Part shown: positions 39,527 to 39,677 of the stretch, in pieces
How positions within the stretch are numbered: the stretch's first letter is position 1
Layout of the letters: every line of letters begins with the position of its first letter
Source: Halobacteriales archaeon QS_4_62_28
GTDB lineage: Archaea; Halobacteriota; Halobacteria; Halobacteriales; Haloarculaceae
DNA: 39,677 nt
NCBI GenBank assembly: GCA_003021685.1
Contig: PXRO01000026.1
Coordinates: forward strand, 1 to 39,677
Reading direction: 5' to 3'
Notes under the pieces: generated by a model
Told to the model about the DNA's origin: nothing
Seen by the model: only the letters and a program-made list of their open reading frames with translations
Database searches by the model: none
Made by a program: the position numbers and the translations under genes

Positions 39527-39677
39527 ATGCACTACGCCTACAGGTTTCGACTCAAGCCAACCGCCCAACAGCGTGAGTTGTTGGACTACCACCGGGACAC
39601 CTGTAGGCAACTCTACAACCACGCACTCACGGAATTTGAACAAATTCCCGAATCAGTTGGAACACTCAATCAACGAG
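39527..39677 (+). CDS. tnpB: TnpB (IS605 OrfB), RNA-guided endonuclease, truncated by window end
   Basis: The first 50 residues begin MHYAYRFRLKPTAQQRELLDYH and continue CRQLYNHALTEFEQIPE. This is the standard TnpB N-terminus (the helix-turn-helix_16-like OrfB segment). The RuvC catalytic residues and zinc finger are beyond the window, so activity cannot be judged. TnpB proteins use an RNA made from the element's right end to cut DNA and help the element persist. Confidence 0.93.
   Translation, partial: MHYAYRFRLKPTAQQRELLDYHRDTCRQLYNHALTEFEQIPESVGTLNQR

Larger units (their letters stand above)
39110..39677 (+). mobile_element. IS200/IS605-type (IS1341-like) element, left part
   Basis: The DUF2080 small gene plus TnpB is the usual haloarchaeal IS1341-type cargo, with no TnpA visible. 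The left end is not marked by inverted repeats in this family; I place it near 39110, where a hairpin-rich, non-coding stretch begins (AAGCCTCCTCCCT, echoed by AGGGAGGGG at 39219-39227). The right end and any guide RNA are outside the window. The exact boundary is uncertain. Confidence 0.75.

Overview
The window is chromosomal DNA from a haloarchaeon (class Halobacteria). The evidence is high GC, very acidic proteins, TATA boxes about 25-35 bases before start codons with little or no leader, a family-D DNA polymerase small subunit, an archaeal-type signal peptidase, a tRNA-Arg with a bulge-helix-bulge intron, and haloarchaeal small families such as DUF373 and DUF2080. The gene set would suit Haloarculaceae, but I cannot fix the genus by eye.

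Layout. 1-6280 is nitrogen assimilation: the 3' part of a NarK nitrate transporter, ferredoxin-type nitrite reductase (nirA), then a minus-strand operon amt-glnK-Lrp/AsnC regulator. The nirA and amt upstream regions share a 14-base word with a palindromic core. 6280-14074 is mixed housekeeping and accessory DNA: hemB, a DedA-family membrane protein, a VapBC toxin-antitoxin pair with a perfect palindrome at its promoter, a decayed CinA/MoaB-type remnant, a large membrane Fe-S oxidoreductase of EtfD/HdrD type, a conserved haloarchaeal regulator-like protein, a radical SAM protein, a broken lipoprotein gene and a PsiE-like protein.

14470-23996 is a sugar-type uptake and catabolism island: three Gfo/Idh/MocA oxidoreductases, a TIM-barrel sugar isomerase/epimerase, and a complete CUT1-type ABC importer (ATPase, Tat lipoprotein, two permeases). 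The importer ends in a 75-residue membrane protein translationally coupled to the last permease. The substrate cannot be named from sequence.

23997-30973 holds a DUF373 membrane protein, an intron-containing tRNA-Arg(UCU) with a duplicated 3' end (integration scar), three small membrane proteins, an M29 aminopeptidase with duplicated terminator hairpins, a 40-residue single-pass protein, a membrane-anchored winged-helix regulator flanked on both sides by versions of its own promoter, a small phosphoesterase and a CDF metal exporter. 31036-38238 is core: XPD/Rad3-like helicase, SerB-like phosphatase, a four-helix membrane protein, PLP-dependent homocysteine/cysteine synthase, PolD small subunit and signal peptidase I.

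The right end has a second, tandem signal peptidase gene whose 3' end runs into a 30-base tandem repeat and then into the left end of an IS200/IS605 (IS1341-type) element. The element carries a DUF2080 protein and a TnpB that leaves the window. Its left end contains an array of triloop hairpins.
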